From Streptomyces sp. WAC05374 (GTDB lineage: Bacteria > Actinomycetota > Actinomycetes > Streptomycetales > Streptomycetaceae), in the NCBI RefSeq assembly GCF_004353505.1, contig NZ_SMNQ01000021.1:49615-113614 (forward strand): 64,000 nt of DNA. The letters run 5' to 3'. The position numbers were made by a program, and so were the translations under genes. Positions within the stretch are counted from its first letter, which is position 1, and the number at the start of each line of letters is the position of its first letter. The notes beneath the pieces were generated by a model, which saw nothing but the letters and a program-made list of their open reading frames with translations, was not told the DNA's origin and ran no database searches. This document shows, piece after piece, positions 52,704-60,453 of the stretch.

Positions 52704-54143
52704 ATGGCAGACCCGAACGCCAGATTGGCTGCTCTCATGGATGAGGGCGGCTTCTCGCACAAGTCGCTCGCCCGCGCGGTGGGCGTCGCCGCGGCCCGCT
52801 CCGGTGTGGACATCACCTGTGATCACACATACGTCAGCCGGTGGCTCAAGGGCTCCATACCCCGCGGCGACATGCCCCGCTTCATCGCTGATGCCATCGG
52901 CAGCAAACTGGGACGACGACTCACAATCGACGACATCGGGATGGGCGACGCGGCAGTCTCCGCCGTACGGCCTGACCTCGGCCTTGACTTCCCGGACTGT
53001 CCCGAGACGGTCACCGCCACCGTGGCCGACCTCTGGCGCGCCGATCTCGCCGAAGCCGAACCGCTGGTTCGAGCGTTGCCAGACTCCGCGGCGTGGAACG
53101 AAGCGTCCGTGCGCTGGCTCGTGTCTCCCCCGGATGGCGAACTCACACACTCGGGCAACCGGGCCATCGGAGCGGTAGACATCGACATGGTGCGTTCGAC
53201 TGCCGACGCATTCAGCATGCTTGACGGCAAATTTGGCGGGGGCCACGCACGACGTGCGCTGATTCAGTACCTGCACACAGACGTGCGCCCCATGCTCGAC
53301 GGAAAGTACGCCGATGTCGTCGGCAAGCAACTCCATTCAGCAGTGGCCGAAGCTCTGTTGCTCGCCGGATGGATGTCGTACGACAGCGGCCTACACAGCA
53401 TCGCGCAGCGCTATTTCATCCAAGCTTTGCGCATGGCCCAAGCCGCCGGCGACCGGCTACTGGGCGGGAGCATTCTGTCTGCGATGAGCCATCAGGCCAC
53501 CTTCGTCGGGCGCTACCGTGACGCCGCAACTCTGGCGCGTGCCGCGCTCACGGGTCCGGCCGGCAGCCTCACCCCGACAATGGCCGCGCAATTCCGCGCG
53601 ATGGAGGCGCGGGCCCTCGCCCGCCTGGGTGACGCGCGAGGATGCGACCTCGCATTGTCCGATGCGGAACGTCAACTCAGTCTGCGCACCCCGGACAGCG
53701 ATCCGGCATACATCGCGTACTTCGATGAGGTGGAGTTGGCAGCCGAGTTCGGGCACTGCTTCCGCGACTTGGGGCGCTCGGTGCAGGCCACAGAGAGGGG
53801 CGCAGGTTCCATCTTCGGCGACGGCCTGAACAACCGCAGTGATTTCTTCGCGACGATGGTGCAAGCCGAGGCGTACATCAATCAGGGTGAGGCCGCTAAG
53901 GGCTTCGAGATCGCGCTGAGCGCGTTGCGCCTAGGCGAGGGACTGAAGTCGGCACGCTGCGTGCAGTACGTGCGGGAGTTCCAGGGGCGCATCACGGACG
54001 GGATGAAGCGGGCCGCGGAGTTCCGCGACTTCACGGAACAGGCCCGCGGCTTCCGTCTCTGGCAGCAGGTCGGGCGCTCAGCCCTAGCCAAGCAAGCACC
54101 GGCACTCCAACTCGACATGGGCAGGAACCGGGCAGAGACTTGA
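52704..54143 (+). CDS. HTH regulator with TPR-like sensor region
   Basis: 479 aa from ATG 52704, preceded by GGGGGA. An N-terminal HTH (about residues 8-60, LMDEGGFSHKSLARAVGVAA...DHTYVSRWLKGSIPRGDMPRFI) is followed by a long helical region of TPR-like repeats (about 150-460). This architecture is common for Streptomyces regulators of mobile elements and of development. It is divergent from the transfer operon and likely controls it and itself; the TGCACT repeats lie 90-115 bp upstream. Confidence 0.88.
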   Translation: MADPNARLAALMDEGGFSHKSLARAVGVAAARSGVDITCDHTYVSRWLKGSIPRGDMPRFIADAIGSKLGRRLTIDDIGMGDAAVSAVRPDLGLDFPDCPETVTATVADLWRADLAEAEPLVRALPDSAAWNEASVRWLVSPPDGELTHSGNRAIGAVDIDMVRSTADAFSMLDGKFGGGHARRALIQYLHTDVRPMLDGKYADVVGKQLHSAVAEALLLAGWMSYDSGLHSIAQRYFIQALRMAQAAGDRLLGGSILSAMSHQATFVGRYRDAATLARAALTGPAGSLTPTMAAQFRAMEARALARLGDARGCDLALSDAERQLSLRTPDSDPAYIAYFDEVELAAEFGHCFRDLGRSVQATERGAGSIFGDGLNNRSDFFATMVQAEAYINQGEAAKGFEIALSALRLGEGLKSARCVQYVREFQGRITDGMKRAAEFRDFTEQARGFRLWQQVGRSALAKQAPALQLDMGRNRAET

Positions 54144-54195
54144 GTTAGGCGACGTCATTGTCGCTACCCTACTCCCACCCAGAGGACGCATAGAA

Positions 54196-54714
54196 ATGTC
54201 TCATCCCGAATGGGGAAATGGCGACTTCATATCCCTAAACCTCATAGTCGATCGGGATAATGAGGCGCGCTGCCCAAATCACCCGAAAATCCCCCTACTT
54301 GACTACCAGTCCTTTGACAATGCCATTGAATCAACCTGGGACCAGTATGGCTTGAATGAGTGGAAAGGCATCGACGATCGCACACGCGGCAACGCCTTCA
54401 ACATTCAGCGGCTTCTTTGCCAGATGCTGCCCTCAGAACGCCTGTGTTCATACCACTTGGGGCGAGGCATGGCGGCAGTAGCTCTTGAAGTAATTGGATT
54501 CCCATGTGACCAGTACCGGCCGCTGATAGATCCGATGAGTGACTTGATGGAGAGAGTCACGATCGGGGCACCGCCATCCTATCTATCGGAGGCTCGGAGA
54601 GAGTTTAGGGAATTCATGAAGGCGGAAGAAAGCGGTGGCACCCAAGGCTTCGCTGCTCGCTACCGAGCAACTGAACCGGTCGTTAGGAAAAAGGCTCGCT
54701 GGTGGCAGAGATAG
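54196..54714 (+). CDS. Hypothetical low-GC cargo protein
   Basis: 172 aa, no family recognised. GC is clearly below its neighbours and codon use includes ATA, CTA, AGA and AAT that Streptomyces genes avoid, so it was probably acquired from outside the genus. Three Cys in the N-terminal half (RCPNHPKIPL, RLLCQML, RLCSYHL) and an all-helical appearance are the only visible features. It follows the regulator gene by 52 bp on the same strand. Confidence 0.7.
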   Translation: MSHPEWGNGDFISLNLIVDRDNEARCPNHPKIPLLDYQSFDNAIESTWDQYGLNEWKGIDDRTRGNAFNIQRLLCQMLPSERLCSYHLGRGMAAVALEVIGFPCDQYRPLIDPMSDLMERVTIGAPPSYLSEARREFREFMKAEESGGTQGFAARYRATEPVVRKKARWWQR

Positions 54715-54777
54715 TTAAGACGAGAACCAGCACCGAAAATATCCGCTCTGATGGGCGCATCGTAGACGAAAGCTTAG

Positions 54778-55680
54778 CTAGAACGGTGCCCAGTCGCGAC
54801 GCGAACCGCCTGAGCGCAGGGTTTCTACGCGTTTCTCGACTTCCTCGGCCGCTCGCGAGTCCGTGCCGGCGTTTTGAGAGAGCCACGTGACCATGAGCAG
54901 TTCGCGGACGCTGCGGAGCACGGAATATCCGGACCACTGTCGGACGTCGAAGCCATACCCCTCGACGAAGTCAGCGTATTCAGCCGCTGTGTGCCAACCG
55001 AAGCTGTCGTAGTACATCGCCGTCTGCATGAGGTCCCACTCCCGCGGGCCCATGACGAAGCCGTCCAGGTCGATGACCCTCGGGCGTCCAGCCGCGTCAC
55101 GGAGGACGTTGCCGACATTGAAGTCTCCGTGTACGGGTCCCGTCGGGAGGGCGAACTGTAGACGGTCGTACTCAGCCGCCAACTCGTCAGCCCGAGACGC
55201 GAGATAGGTCCGGAACTTGGCAGGGATCACGGCGCGCCCCAAGCGATCTCCGACCCTGTCAAAGGGACTTAGGGGCGGCAGAGAAAAGGGCGGCGGTTCC
55301 AGTTGATGGAGCCGCCGCAGTAGTTCCCCCATCTCGCGCGTACTGGCGTATGTGTCACCGTCGGCCAGTCCCTCCCAGAACGTCACGGGGTGGCCCTCGA
55401 CGACGACGGGCTGTTTCGCCTTCGTGACGAGTCGCGCCGCCGGGTATTCCTCGGCAGCGAGCCATCCGGCTACGGCTACCTCCCTACGCACGGAGGGCAA
55501 CCGGTCGGGACTCCGGCCTACTCGAGAAATGATCCGGCCGCCGTCGATGCGGAAGACTGCGTGGTCCCCGAGCCTCAGCATCTTGATCCCGTCCGGGTCC
55601 ACATCGGCGAGTGCGCATGCCTTCCGGAGGATGTCCTCGGCCGCGGCCGCATCGAACCCGGTGCGTTCACTGGTCGTCAC
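54778..55680 (-). CDS. APH/choline-kinase-fold phosphotransferase
   Basis: 300 aa from GTG 55680, overlapping the GntR gene stop (GTGA). The kinase N-lobe contains LGDHAVFRIDGGRIISRV; the catalytic Brenner motif is PVHGDFNVGNVL and the metal-binding Asp is in VIDLDGFVMGPREWDL. Family members phosphorylate aminoglycosides, macrolides, homoserine or other small molecules; the substrate here is unknown. Coupling to a GntR regulator suggests expression in response to an effector. Confidence 0.88.
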   Translation of the reverse strand: MTTSERTGFDAAAAEDILRKACALADVDPDGIKMLRLGDHAVFRIDGGRIISRVGRSPDRLPSVRREVAVAGWLAAEEYPAARLVTKAKQPVVVEGHPVTFWEGLADGDTYASTREMGELLRRLHQLEPPPFSLPPLSPFDRVGDRLGRAVIPAKFRTYLASRADELAAEYDRLQFALPTGPVHGDFNVGNVLRDAAGRPRVIDLDGFVMGPREWDLMQTAMYYDSFGWHTAAEYADFVEGYGFDVRQWSGYSVLRSVRELLMVTWLSQNAGTDSRAAEEVEKRVETLRSGGSRRDWAPF

Positions 55681-56129
55681 GCCGGCCGGTCTCCTTGTCC
55701 GACGGGCAGGGCACGGACTTCCCGGCCCCGCGTCGCCCCCTTGCCGATGAGCCCTTGACCTGCCATCTGCGCAATGGCGGAGCGGACGGCGGTCCGCGAC
55801 GCGCCGAACTTCTCGCACAGCTCCTTCTCGGTGGGGAAGGGGTCTCCGACCTTGACCCCCTCGGCCCGCAAGAGGTCGGTCACCTTCTCGACCAGCGGGC
55901 GACGGTCCCCGGTCCCCGCCACGTACCAACCGGCCCCCTGCACTGATTCGATCAAGCCCTCACTCTTGAGCACAGCTAGGGCACGCTCGATGGTGCTGCG
56001 GCTGACACCGTGGGCGCTCATGAGCTTCGCCTGAGACGGCAGAGCCTCCGTGATCGTGCCCTCCCTGATCTTCTGGCGCAGAGAATCAGAGACCTCCAAG
56101 TACGTACCTCGCGGACTGGCCTGCGTCAC
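55677..56129 (-). CDS. GntR regulator with two tandem winged helices
   Basis: 150 aa. The first winged helix is at residues 8-70 (ITEALPSQAKLMSAHGVSRSTIERALAVLKSEGLIE) and a second, complete one at about 78-142 (FPTEKELCEKFGASRTAVRSAIAQMAGQGLI). No effector domain follows. GntR regulators usually have one DNA-binding domain; two in tandem suggest contact with both halves of a site by one chain. Compare KorSA of pSAM2, a GntR repressor. Coupled to the downstream kinase gene. Confidence 0.88.
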   Translation of the reverse strand: MTQASPRGTYLEVSDSLRQKIREGTITEALPSQAKLMSAHGVSRSTIERALAVLKSEGLIESVQGAGWYVAGTGDRRPLVEKVTDLLRAEGVKVGDPFPTEKELCEKFGASRTAVRSAIAQMAGQGLIGKGATRGREVRALPVGQGDRPA

Positions 56130-56208
56130 GTGGCCTTCCTTTCCAGTTACGTGGCGACTTCCCCTACCAGCGTCCCACTACGCGGGAGGCGAACCCACAG
56201 TGTCCCAC

Positions 56209-56288
56209 CTGTCCGACTGTCCGGTTGAGGCTCTCACCTGCACAAACACGCCGGACAGCCAGCACAGTGGCTGTCCGGTGTGTCCGGG
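56209..56288. repeat. Cluster of CCGGACAG octamers, site B, with hairpin
   Basis: CTGTCCGG/CCGGACAG occurs exactly at 56217-56224, 56251-56258 and 56271-56278, with seven-of-eight matches at 56209-56216 and 56280-56287. Two form a perfect 11-bp stem (56251-56261 with 56268-56278), which also may end transcription of the GNAT gene. Same octamer as site A. Confidence 0.5.
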
Positions 56289-56300
56289 CGGCAGACGATC

Positions 56301-56738
56301 TCAGATGTCGCGTACGAGCCGCGGCCTGGGGTACGCCCGGTTCGCGACGTCGATGTGTGCGCACACCTTCCCCCTGTTGGTGAGGGCTGCGCCGGTTTCC
56401 CTCGCCAGAGCGGGGAAGAATTGTTGGCCGTCCGGCGACTGGCTCGATGTGACCCACTCGTAGTCAGGGCCGTCACGCAGGGCCCACAACACCAGTCGGC
56501 GGCCCAGCCCCTGCCGCTGCCATTCAGGAATCATCGAGATCTTCGCGATCAGGCCACGACGGCATCCATGGCAGATGTTCCAAATCAGGATGGCGTGATC
56601 ATGTCCGTCTCGATCGCATACCCGCAAGACTCGGGCATCCGCAATACCACTGTTTGGGTAGTACAGGAAGAACTTGCCTTCTGACCGGTTTCTTACCTTG
56701 ATCCACCACCAACTGAGTTCACTTAAGCCCTCAGGCAT
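56301..56738 (-). CDS. GNAT-fold acetyltransferase-like protein
   Basis: 145 aa from ATG 56738 (GGGGG four bases upstream). The acetyl-CoA loop is in ISMIPEWQRQGLGRRLVLWAL, fitting R/Q-x-x-G-x-G/A. CHGCRRGL precedes it. The N-terminal part is short, so the substrate side is poorly conserved. Alone on the minus strand near the right end of the element; substrate unknown. Confidence 0.75.
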   Translation of the reverse strand: MPEGLSELSWWWIKVRNRSEGKFFLYYPNSGIADARVLRVCDRDGHDHAILIWNICHGCRRGLIAKISMIPEWQRQGLGRRLVLWALRDGPDYEWVTSSQSPDGQQFFPALARETGAALTNRGKVCAHIDVANRAYPRPRLVRDI

Positions 56739-57752
56739 TTGACCCCCAAGTGTTCGGCTCAGTCGACCGTACGATGCCGCACTGACAGCGACGTAGGCCC
56801 CCAAGCAGCTCTGTTCTGCGACCCGGGTCGGACCTGGAAAGAAGCGGCTGCAACACCCCAGGGTGTTACAGCCCGTCGGCGAAGCCGACCTCTCAACGGA
56901 CGTAGGAGCCGGAGGCGACTTCCGATCTGCTCTGGCTCACGAGGGGCACACAGCAGGGTTCGGAACTTTCCCTACCTGCTCAAGCACCCGGCTGCGCTCC
57001 GCTCCGCCGGGCGGGCTTCCCGGCTCCGCTCCGCGCGACGCGCCTGCCTTCGGCCCGCTCCGCGCGCGCTGCGCCGACGCCCGCCCCAACGGCTGGGATA
57101 GGCCCAAGGGCATGAGCCGAGCCCCAACGGCCACCGGTTCCCAAGGCCACCGACATGCCTCCGGCGGGGGCCTCAGGCTCCGGGACGGCGAGGGCTCCCT
57201 ACGCGGGTGCCGGCCGGTGGGGTGTGGCGGTGGGGAACTCCCATCCCGCCTGCCATCGACCCAGGACAAGCCGAGCAGACACGGCACCGGGCGTCCAGGT
57301 CGTTCGTACAGTGGCGCGCTCCACCTGGAACCCGGCACCGCGCCCGCTCCACATACGTGTGGGTCGACGGCGGACGGGATGGGAGTTAGGGGTGGGTGAT
57401 GGTGCAGGTAGGAACGCCCCTAGGCGAGATCTGGCCAAACTGACGAGTGTCCGATTTCGCACATTCAGCCAAGTCACCCCTTTTACCTGTAAGGCTCCGC
57501 AGATAGACCGCTGTCATATGCCGCAGGACAGAGCTATCCCCTGGTTGCTGACGGGATGAAATGAGTATCCACCATCGGCGCCTCTCGGGCAGCCGAAACC
57601 GAATCGGTGGACAAACATGCTGGTCAGCAGACTGCTAGGTTCCCTTCGAAATGAAGCCCCGCCCCTGCTATAGCCGGCCAGGACGGGGCTTACCTGACGA
57701 GGCCCACGGCAGCAGCAACTGCCGACCGGCCTGCATCAAGTGAAGGACCAGC
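56739..57752. other. About 1 kb without a supported gene in the AICE
   Basis: Contains small hairpins (AACACC-CCAG-GGTGTT at 56852-56867; GTCGGC-GAA-GCCGAC at 56875-56889), a stretch of GCTCCGC-like direct repeats at about 56990-57090 and a relatively AT-rich section at about 57430-57680. This resembles plasmid origin or clt regions. No convincing coding frame was found. A hairpin AAGCCCCG...CGGGGCTT (57653-57691) closes the region. Confidence 0.5.
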
Positions 57753-57893
57753 ATGACGTTGCCTGACAGCCCTTCCAACAGGGAGCCTAATGACGACAGC
57801 CATCGGAGAGCCAGTCTGTGGCTAGCCAGCGTGACGGCCGTTGCTGGTCTGATCGCGGCTTTAGCGGCATTGATCTCGGCGGTTCGAGCATGA
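57753..57893 (+). CDS. 46-aa single-span membrane protein with a TTA codon
   Basis: The frame MTLPDSPSNREPNDDSHRRA is followed by one hydrophobic helix (LWLASVTAVAGLIAALAALISAV). AAGGA lies five bases upstream of the ATG. It contains a TTA codon (GCT-TTA-GCG), which needs the bldA tRNA and would delay its synthesis to late growth. Unknown role; too small for family assignment. Confidence 0.6.
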   Translation: MTLPDSPSNREPNDDSHRRASLWLASVTAVAGLIAALAALISAVRA

Positions 57894-58274
57894 GCGAGGA
57901 ACAACGGCCTTGAGTTGACGGTGACGAATGTGACTATGCCACGACTCAGGCCGCCCCCAGGGTGAGTGTCTGACTGCGTGACAACGCCGACGAGCAGCGG
58001 CGGATGAGCGCGAACGTCTGCGGACCATCAGCGCAGGTGGGAGACCCACCGCCCAAGGGCTGAGCTCCCGCCCGAGTTGCTTCGGGGCAAAGCAGTCCCT
58101 GCCACAAGGCGCCCAGCGCATCCAGCCCGCGCAGGAAGGCGGCCGGCGCAGTGCCCGGCCCCGGCCAACTGAGGGCTCCTGCGACACAGCTCCGACACAC
58201 TGTGTGTCCCCTTACCACAACGGACTGGCTTCCGCGCAGGTCAGAGGGGATGCATGGCTCGATCGGCACAATCA
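57894..58274. other. Right end of the AICE, no gene
   Basis: About 380 bp before attR without a supported gene. It contains the right arm-type site (58181-58200) followed by an inverted TGTGTGTCCCC. Confidence 0.5.
58181..58200. repeat. Putative integrase arm-type site, right
   Basis: GCGACACAG-CTC-CGACACAC, 19 of 20 identical to the left site at 39555-39574, 75 bp from the attR core. Confidence 0.5.
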
Positions 58275-58316
58275 CTCCGGAGCCGTGTGCGCAGGTTCGA
58301 ATCCTGCCGGGGGCAC
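58275..58316. repeat. attR of the AICE (42-bp core)
   Basis: Exact copy of 39404-39445, the 3' half of tRNA-Arg(CCG). No 5' half precedes it, so it is not a tRNA gene. Confidence 0.95.
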
Positions 58317-58334
58317 CTTGCATCAGGTGCCTGA

Positions 58335-58374
58335 AGGACCCCGACACCAGCGGAAACGCTGAGGCCGGGGTCTT
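58335..58374 (+). terminator. Original chromosomal-side terminator of tRNA-Arg
   Basis: Stem GACCCCG/CGGGGTC (58337-58343 with 58366-58372) encloses CAGCG-GAAA-CGCTG (58348-58361), followed by TTCGTATTT. It lies 20 bp past the attR core, where the tRNA terminator would be before insertion. Confidence 0.7.
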
Positions 58375-58476
58375 CGTATTTGCGCGGGTGTATGTGGGGG
58401 TGCGTGGTGTCCCTGGACAAGATCTTGAGGGATCGCCGCTGGTCACCTGCGGGAACAGTGACGGCCCTCGACGGAT

Positions 58477-58638
58477 TCAGGGCACTGCGGGTGCCAGGAG
58501 CTGGGCCTCCTGCCACGGGCGGCAGTAGGCCGTAGATGGTGCCACCGAGCCCTTCTCGCTGAAAAACAGGCGCCCGTGGTCCGCCGTGCCAAAGGTGGCC
58601 AGGTACTCACAGAGAACGGCCACGAGGTCCGGCGGGAC
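58477..58638 (-). pseudogene. Tyrosine integrase remnant
   Basis: The frame VPPDLVAVLCEYLATFGTA and the following GRLFFSEKGSVAPSTAYCRPWQEA align with the element's own integrase (PPVLVAILRAHLKEFGTAKEGRVF...STYWRVWEEA). Only about 50 residues of the catalytic domain remain; the R, H-x-x-R and Tyr segments are gone and a stop follows. It marks an older integration beside the same tRNA. Confidence 0.7.
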
Positions 58639-58685
58639 GGGTGGCCGCCGGACGTCCTCCACCTCCTCCTGGCCACTCGAACCGC

Positions 58686-60407
58686 CTACTTGGGCTCGAC
58701 CAGAAGGCCCGTCTTCGAGTCGATGCTCCACCCGTCATTCAGCAACGTTGACGTCGCCGTCTGCAGGTCGAGGTCCGCGACACTCCATCCTTCCCGAAGC
58801 GCGCGGCGGAGCAGCTCCAAATACAGGTGACTCGGAGAGGCAGGGCCTACGGATCCAACCAGCTCGCGCGTCACCGCAGCAATGTCCTCAGCCATGGGCT
58901 GCTTGAACGACGCCTCGGCGTCGTCCTGCGGAACCATCGTCAGGACGAGGTCGAGCGTGGCGACGTGCTCGAAGCCCGAGGCCAGCCCCTTCACGGAGCG
59001 CTGCCCCTTGTTCAGAATGGCGATTTTTTCCGGCTCGATACGCAGGCCGGCCCCTGCGACTGCTCGCTGGACCACTGCCCAGATCTTGCCCGAGGAATTG
59101 CCGAAGACCATCGAGATGCGCCCACCGGGCTTCAGGATGCGGCGGCACTGCTTGAGCGACTGCGTCAGCAGCGCCTCGTAACGGTCCGCCGTGCGCTTGG
59201 TGCCGGTGGAGCGATCGATCACCGCTTCCTTGCTGACGTCCGTGAAGCCATCCAGCCAGCCCTCCTGAAACAGGGCCATGTCCGCGTAGAAGAGGTTCGA
59301 ACCGAACGGCGGGTCCGTGAACACGTAGTCCGCGCTCGCGTCCGGCAGGGACAGCTCCGCAGCGCTCTCCGTGACGTACTCCGCGGACACCTCGTCCACG
59401 TCCACGTTGCGCGTGAACGCCTGCGTCCGGATCCAGTCATCAGCCTTCAGCACAGCGTGCGTCTTGCGTTCGAAGAGCTCGAACACGTTCCATTCATAGA
59501 AGACCGGCGCGATGTAATAGTTCTGGTTCGCGGCGTTCAGCGGGCGTTTGTGCGACCACTGGTACCGCTTACTCGCCCGAGTCAACGTCGCCGTGAACGC
59601 GAACAACAGCTTCTGACTCAGGGCGCGGTCCTCAATACCGCGGATCTCATCTCGCAGCGCCACGAGAGTGCGTAGGTTGCGCGGTGAATAGAACGAAGCC
59701 ACGGTCGTATAGCCGCTCTTGCCCAGCGCAGACGCCCGGTACATCTCCCGGTCGGGAGTGATCTCGACGTGAGGAAAGTCCAGGCCGTCGACGTCAACGC
59801 TCGGCGCGACGACCGCCGGCTGCTCACGCTGCTTCGGGCAGCAGGCGCAGTTGATGTAGTCGACAACGGGCTGCTCACCCACGCGCTCAAGCTTGCTCGA
59901 AATGCGGGCCGGGCAATGCGGACAGACCATCTCTGACTTCGACCACCCCGCAGCCTCGAGTGAGTGGTAGTAGTTCACGGGCTCCTCGCAGCCCGCGCAT
60001 CTCACCAGAACGCTCCAGACGGTCTTCGCAAGCCGACCGGTTCCGCCGCACCCCGTGCAGGGAACCTCGTAGATCTTGCCGACGGCGTCCTGAGCCCGCT
60101 TGATGACGGCCTGCGCGGCCCTGGTGAACTCGTACCCCTCCACCATGTTCAGGTAGTTGGAGCCGATGTGGCGCCCGAGCACCGAGATGTCCGACAGGCG
60201 CGCCCGGCGCCCGGTGATCCGCGCCGCGACCCCTGTCATGCCGGACCCGGCGAAAGGGTCGACCACGACGCCGCCGGGCGGACAGTAGGTCGCGATGAAC
60301 GGCGTGATGGCGGAGACGGGGACCTTCGTCAGGTAGGCATGCGCGAGATAGACAGGGTCACCACGACCCACCACGATCTCCTCGGCCACGCCACCAATGT
60401 TACTCAT
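58686..60407 (-). CDS. Zinc-rich DNA methyltransferase (N6-A/N4-C type)
   Basis: 573 aa from ATG 60407; an alternative ATG at 60422 adds five residues. The SAM motif I is VVDPFAGSGMTGVA (50-62) and the catalytic motif IV is FTDPPFGSNLFYAD (near 363-370), the order of the amino-methyltransferases. Between them are four Cys pairs (CTGCGGTG, CAGC, CPHC, CACC), predicted to hold two zinc ribbons, perhaps in target recognition. It is divergent from the controller/HEAT-protein genes with a 46-bp gap. Best read as the modification enzyme of a restriction-modification locus. Confidence 0.88.
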   Translation of the reverse strand: MSNIGGVAEEIVVGRGDPVYLAHAYLTKVPVSAITPFIATYCPPGGVVVDPFAGSGMTGVAARITGRRARLSDISVLGRHIGSNYLNMVEGYEFTRAAQAVIKRAQDAVGKIYEVPCTGCGGTGRLAKTVWSVLVRCAGCEEPVNYYHSLEAAGWSKSEMVCPHCPARISSKLERVGEQPVVDYINCACCPKQREQPAVVAPSVDVDGLDFPHVEITPDREMYRASALGKSGYTTVASFYSPRNLRTLVALRDEIRGIEDRALSQKLLFAFTATLTRASKRYQWSHKRPLNAANQNYYIAPVFYEWNVFELFERKTHAVLKADDWIRTQAFTRNVDVDEVSAEYVTESAAELSLPDASADYVFTDPPFGSNLFYADMALFQEGWLDGFTDVSKEAVIDRSTGTKRTADRYEALLTQSLKQCRRILKPGGRISMVFGNSSGKIWAVVQRAVAGAGLRIEPEKIAILNKGQRSVKGLASGFEHVATLDLVLTMVPQDDAEASFKQPMAEDIAAVTRELVGSVGPASPSHLYLELLRRALREGWSVADLDLQTATSTLLNDGWSIDSKTGLLVEPK

Positions 60408-60426
60408 AGTCTGTAGACCCATCGTC
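60401..60426. promoter_or_regulatory. C-box-like double operator between M and C-R genes
   Basis: ACT-CAT-AGT (60402-60410), a 4-bp spacer TGTA, then GAC-N5-GTC (60416-60426) make two inverted-repeat boxes of 11 bp each. Size, spacing and the GT-containing centre match C-boxes of controller proteins such as C.PvuII. The site overlaps the methyltransferase start codon and the presumed -35 (TAGACC, 60414-60419) of the C gene, whose -10 would be TAGCGT (60437-60442). Confidence 0.65.
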
Positions 60427-60453
60427 TGCACCGTCCTAGCGTCCCTGGACATC

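Larger units (their letters stand above)
39404..58316. mobile_element. Actinomycete integrative and conjugative element (AICE)
   Basis: An 18.9-kb element bounded by the 42-bp tRNA-Arg repeat. It has the full AICE set: tyrosine integrase, excisionase, replication genes (primase-polymerase plus RepA-like ATPase), an FtsK/SpoIIIE-type Tra, small membrane proteins of the spread type, and regulators. All core functions are on one minus-strand operon (52360 to 41917). No gene is visibly broken, so it may be active. From memory, S. coelicolor carries AICESco5349 at the same tRNA. Confidence 0.93.

Noticed and set aside
54778..55929. A fused GntR-kinase protein in one frame
   Set aside because: The upstream extension is antisense to nothing and out of frame with the GntR gene; GTG 55680 overlapping its stop is the natural start.
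56863..57559. Overlapping frames of 120-178 aa right of the GNAT gene
   Set aside because: Three frames are open at once, sequence is repetitive and Arg/Pro/Ser-rich, and none has a good start; treated as non-coding.
58275..58316. A second tRNA-Arg at attR
   Set aside because: Only the 3' half is present; acceptor 5' strand and D-arm are missing.
57946..58446. 166-aa minus-strand frame across attR
   Set aside because: It crosses the tRNA half and the element boundary, and includes the false tRNA peptide.
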